A stretch of DNA of 64,000 bases. Source: Natrinema ejinorense (GTDB lineage Archaea > Halobacteriota > Halobacteria > Halobacteriales > Natrialbaceae). Under the pieces are notes generated by a model. That model was not told the origin of the DNA. It ran no database searches and saw only the letters and a list, made by a program, of their open reading frames with translations. The translations under genes were made by a program, and so were the position numbers. The first letter of the stretch is position 1. Each line of letters begins with the position of its first letter. Below, in pieces: positions 63,076-64,000 of the stretch. The stretch spans positions 3,038,001 through 3,102,000 of the forward strand of contig NZ_NXNI01000001.1 of the NCBI RefSeq assembly GCF_002494345.1. Direction: 5' to 3'.

Positions 63076-64000
63076 ATGACCTACGATACGACACACGCGC
63101 ATCTTCTCGACGAACTCGACCGGATCAGATCAATTCTCGACCACTATCAGGCGACCGAGAGCATCGGCAGCGAGACAGTTGCCGATTCCACGACGCTGGC
63201 TCGCCAACCCGACCGCCTGCCGCTCGGACTCGACTCCGATGCCCACGAGGAAATCGACACCTTCACCGAGACGATTCGCCAGCGGGTCGACGCAACACCC
63301 CCCGACGTTCCTCTCCGGATTCGCGTGCTCGCTGACGCCTTCGATCTCTCGCGGCGACATCTGGATGTCCTCCTGCTAGCGGCCGCACCGGACATCGATA
63401 CCACGATCGCCGACGAGTTGCGTACGCTCCAGGGCGACGTCGCCGAATACCGGCCGACCGTCGGCCTCATCGAAGATCTGTTCAGCCACACGCCGGCTCA
63501 GCGATTGGCCGCCGGCGCGCTGCTCGCCGGGACCTCGCCGCTGCTCGAGCACGGCCTCGTCGAGATCAGGACCGAAACTGATCGATCGGCACAGGACCGT
63601 CAGGTCGGCGTCGACGACCGCATCCTCGAGTATCTCAAAGGCTACGACGGCATCGATCCGACACTCGAGGCGGCCATCGACGCCCACAGCCCGGCGGATC
63701 TCGACGAGCACCTGACCGAGACGACCGCCGAGGCCACGCTCGAGGACCTGCTGATCGACGACGACGGTCGCGCAGCGCTGGCATCGCTGCCCGAAGACGA
63801 GGACGGGACCGGCCGCCGGTTTTACTTCTGTGGCCCGCCCGGGTCCGGCGTCGACCGGGCCGTCGAGGCCTGCTGTCGGTCCGAACGCTACCTCCAGGCG
63901 GATCTCCGGGCCGTCCTCGCCGCCGATGCCCTCGAGGCACTCGTCCGCGAAGCGACGATTCAGGACGTCCCGGTCCAGCTCGTCAACGCCGACGAGGCCA
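63076..64000 (+). CDS. AAA-type ATPase of eCIS loci (N-terminal part)
   Basis: The frame is open for 308 codons and runs off the window. The N-terminal 200 residues match the helical region of large ATPases found in contractile injection loci: LSRRHLDVLLLAAAPDID, RLAAGALLAGTSPLLEHGLVEI and DDRILEYLKGYDGIDP. A degenerate P-loop, CGPPGSGVDR (about 252-261), lacks the Lys-Thr/Ser. In this family the second, active AAA domain follows and would lie beyond the window. The protein may disassemble or load the injection device. Confidence 0.72.
   Translation, partial: MTYDTTHAHLLDELDRIRSILDHYQATESIGSETVADSTTLARQPDRLPLGLDSDAHEEIDTFTETIRQRVDATPPDVPLRIRVLADAFDLSRRHLDVLLLAAAPDIDTTIADELRTLQGDVAEYRPTVGLIEDLFSHTPAQRLAAGALLAGTSPLLEHGLVEIRTETDRSAQDRQVGVDDRILEYLKGYDGIDPTLEAAIDAHSPADLDEHLTETTAEATLEDLLIDDDGRAALASLPEDEDGTGRRFYFCGPPGSGVDRAVEACCRSERYLQADLRAVLAADALEALVREATIQDVPVQLVNADEA

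Overview
The window is a high-GC haloarchaeal chromosome segment. The evidence is acidic proteins, many 4-nt stop/start overlaps, TATA-type promoters directly upstream of start codons (leaderless transcripts), archaeal ribosomal proteins L39e/L31e/LX, eIF6, a thermosome subunit, and Tat lipoproteins. Gene content (nos denitrification cluster, xylose dehydrogenase, an htrII/sopII-type pair, bacterial-type leuS and NAD+-dependent ligA) suggests a member of the Natrialbales such as Natrinema or Haloterrigena. That placement is inference, because no rRNA gene is present.

Layout. 1-3070: two tandem paralogous secreted HExxH proteins. 3280-4538: a nicotinamidase-type hydrolase, then two tandem copies of a bicistron made of a micro-ORF overlapping a 54-residue membrane protein, closed by a long palindrome. 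4583-11247: a complete nos operon in the order nosZ, membrane protein, nosD, nosF, nosY, nosL. 11563-14525: thioesterase, LytM-like protein, lipoate ligase-like protein and a conserved unknown. 14532-18071: nadA-nadB-nadC for de novo NAD synthesis; nadE lies at 25417. 18277-22665: xylose dehydrogenase, then a secreted lipoprotein, a membrane-linked Mo-cofactor oxidoreductase, a winged-helix regulator and a small membrane protein. 22999-27087: tRNA-Thr, an acyl-CoA enzyme, an acetyltransferase, nadE and tRNA-Gly. 27175-30640: siroheme nitrite/sulfite reductase plus an F420-hydrogenase beta-like Fe-S protein. 31019-35619: the information-processing block ftsY, pfdA, LX, eif6, rpl31e and rpl39e. 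35709-45426: thpR, an FAD oxidoreductase, a TPR protein, ligA, an SDR and leuS.

45885-48889 is the most striking part. It is an htrII-type transducer with a large extracellular domain, overlapping by 4 nt a seven-helix protein that aligns along its length with sensory rhodopsin II. The retinal-binding lysine is arginine (R206) and several retinal-pocket aromatics are gone, while the Asp, Arg, Tyr and Thr residues used for structure and signalling remain. This looks like a retinal-independent opsin kept as a partner of a chemoreceptor.

48988-60243 holds mostly housekeeping genes (sugar transporter, thermosome, KH protein, PAC2 protein, trpS, rio1). 60252-64000 is the left edge of what looks like an extracellular contractile injection system locus. 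It has an eCIS-core (DUF4157) cargo protein with a glycine-zipper tail, a co-transcribed unknown partner, a decayed second cargo copy, and a divergent eCIS-type ATPase cut by the window end.

Several palindromic repeat families are scattered through the window: an ~86-bp element with CTATAGTAGC ends, a TACGGA..CCGTA element placed directly after stop codons, a GGTTC..GAACC element nested inside the first, and paired tri-loop hairpins inserted in frame in two proteins.
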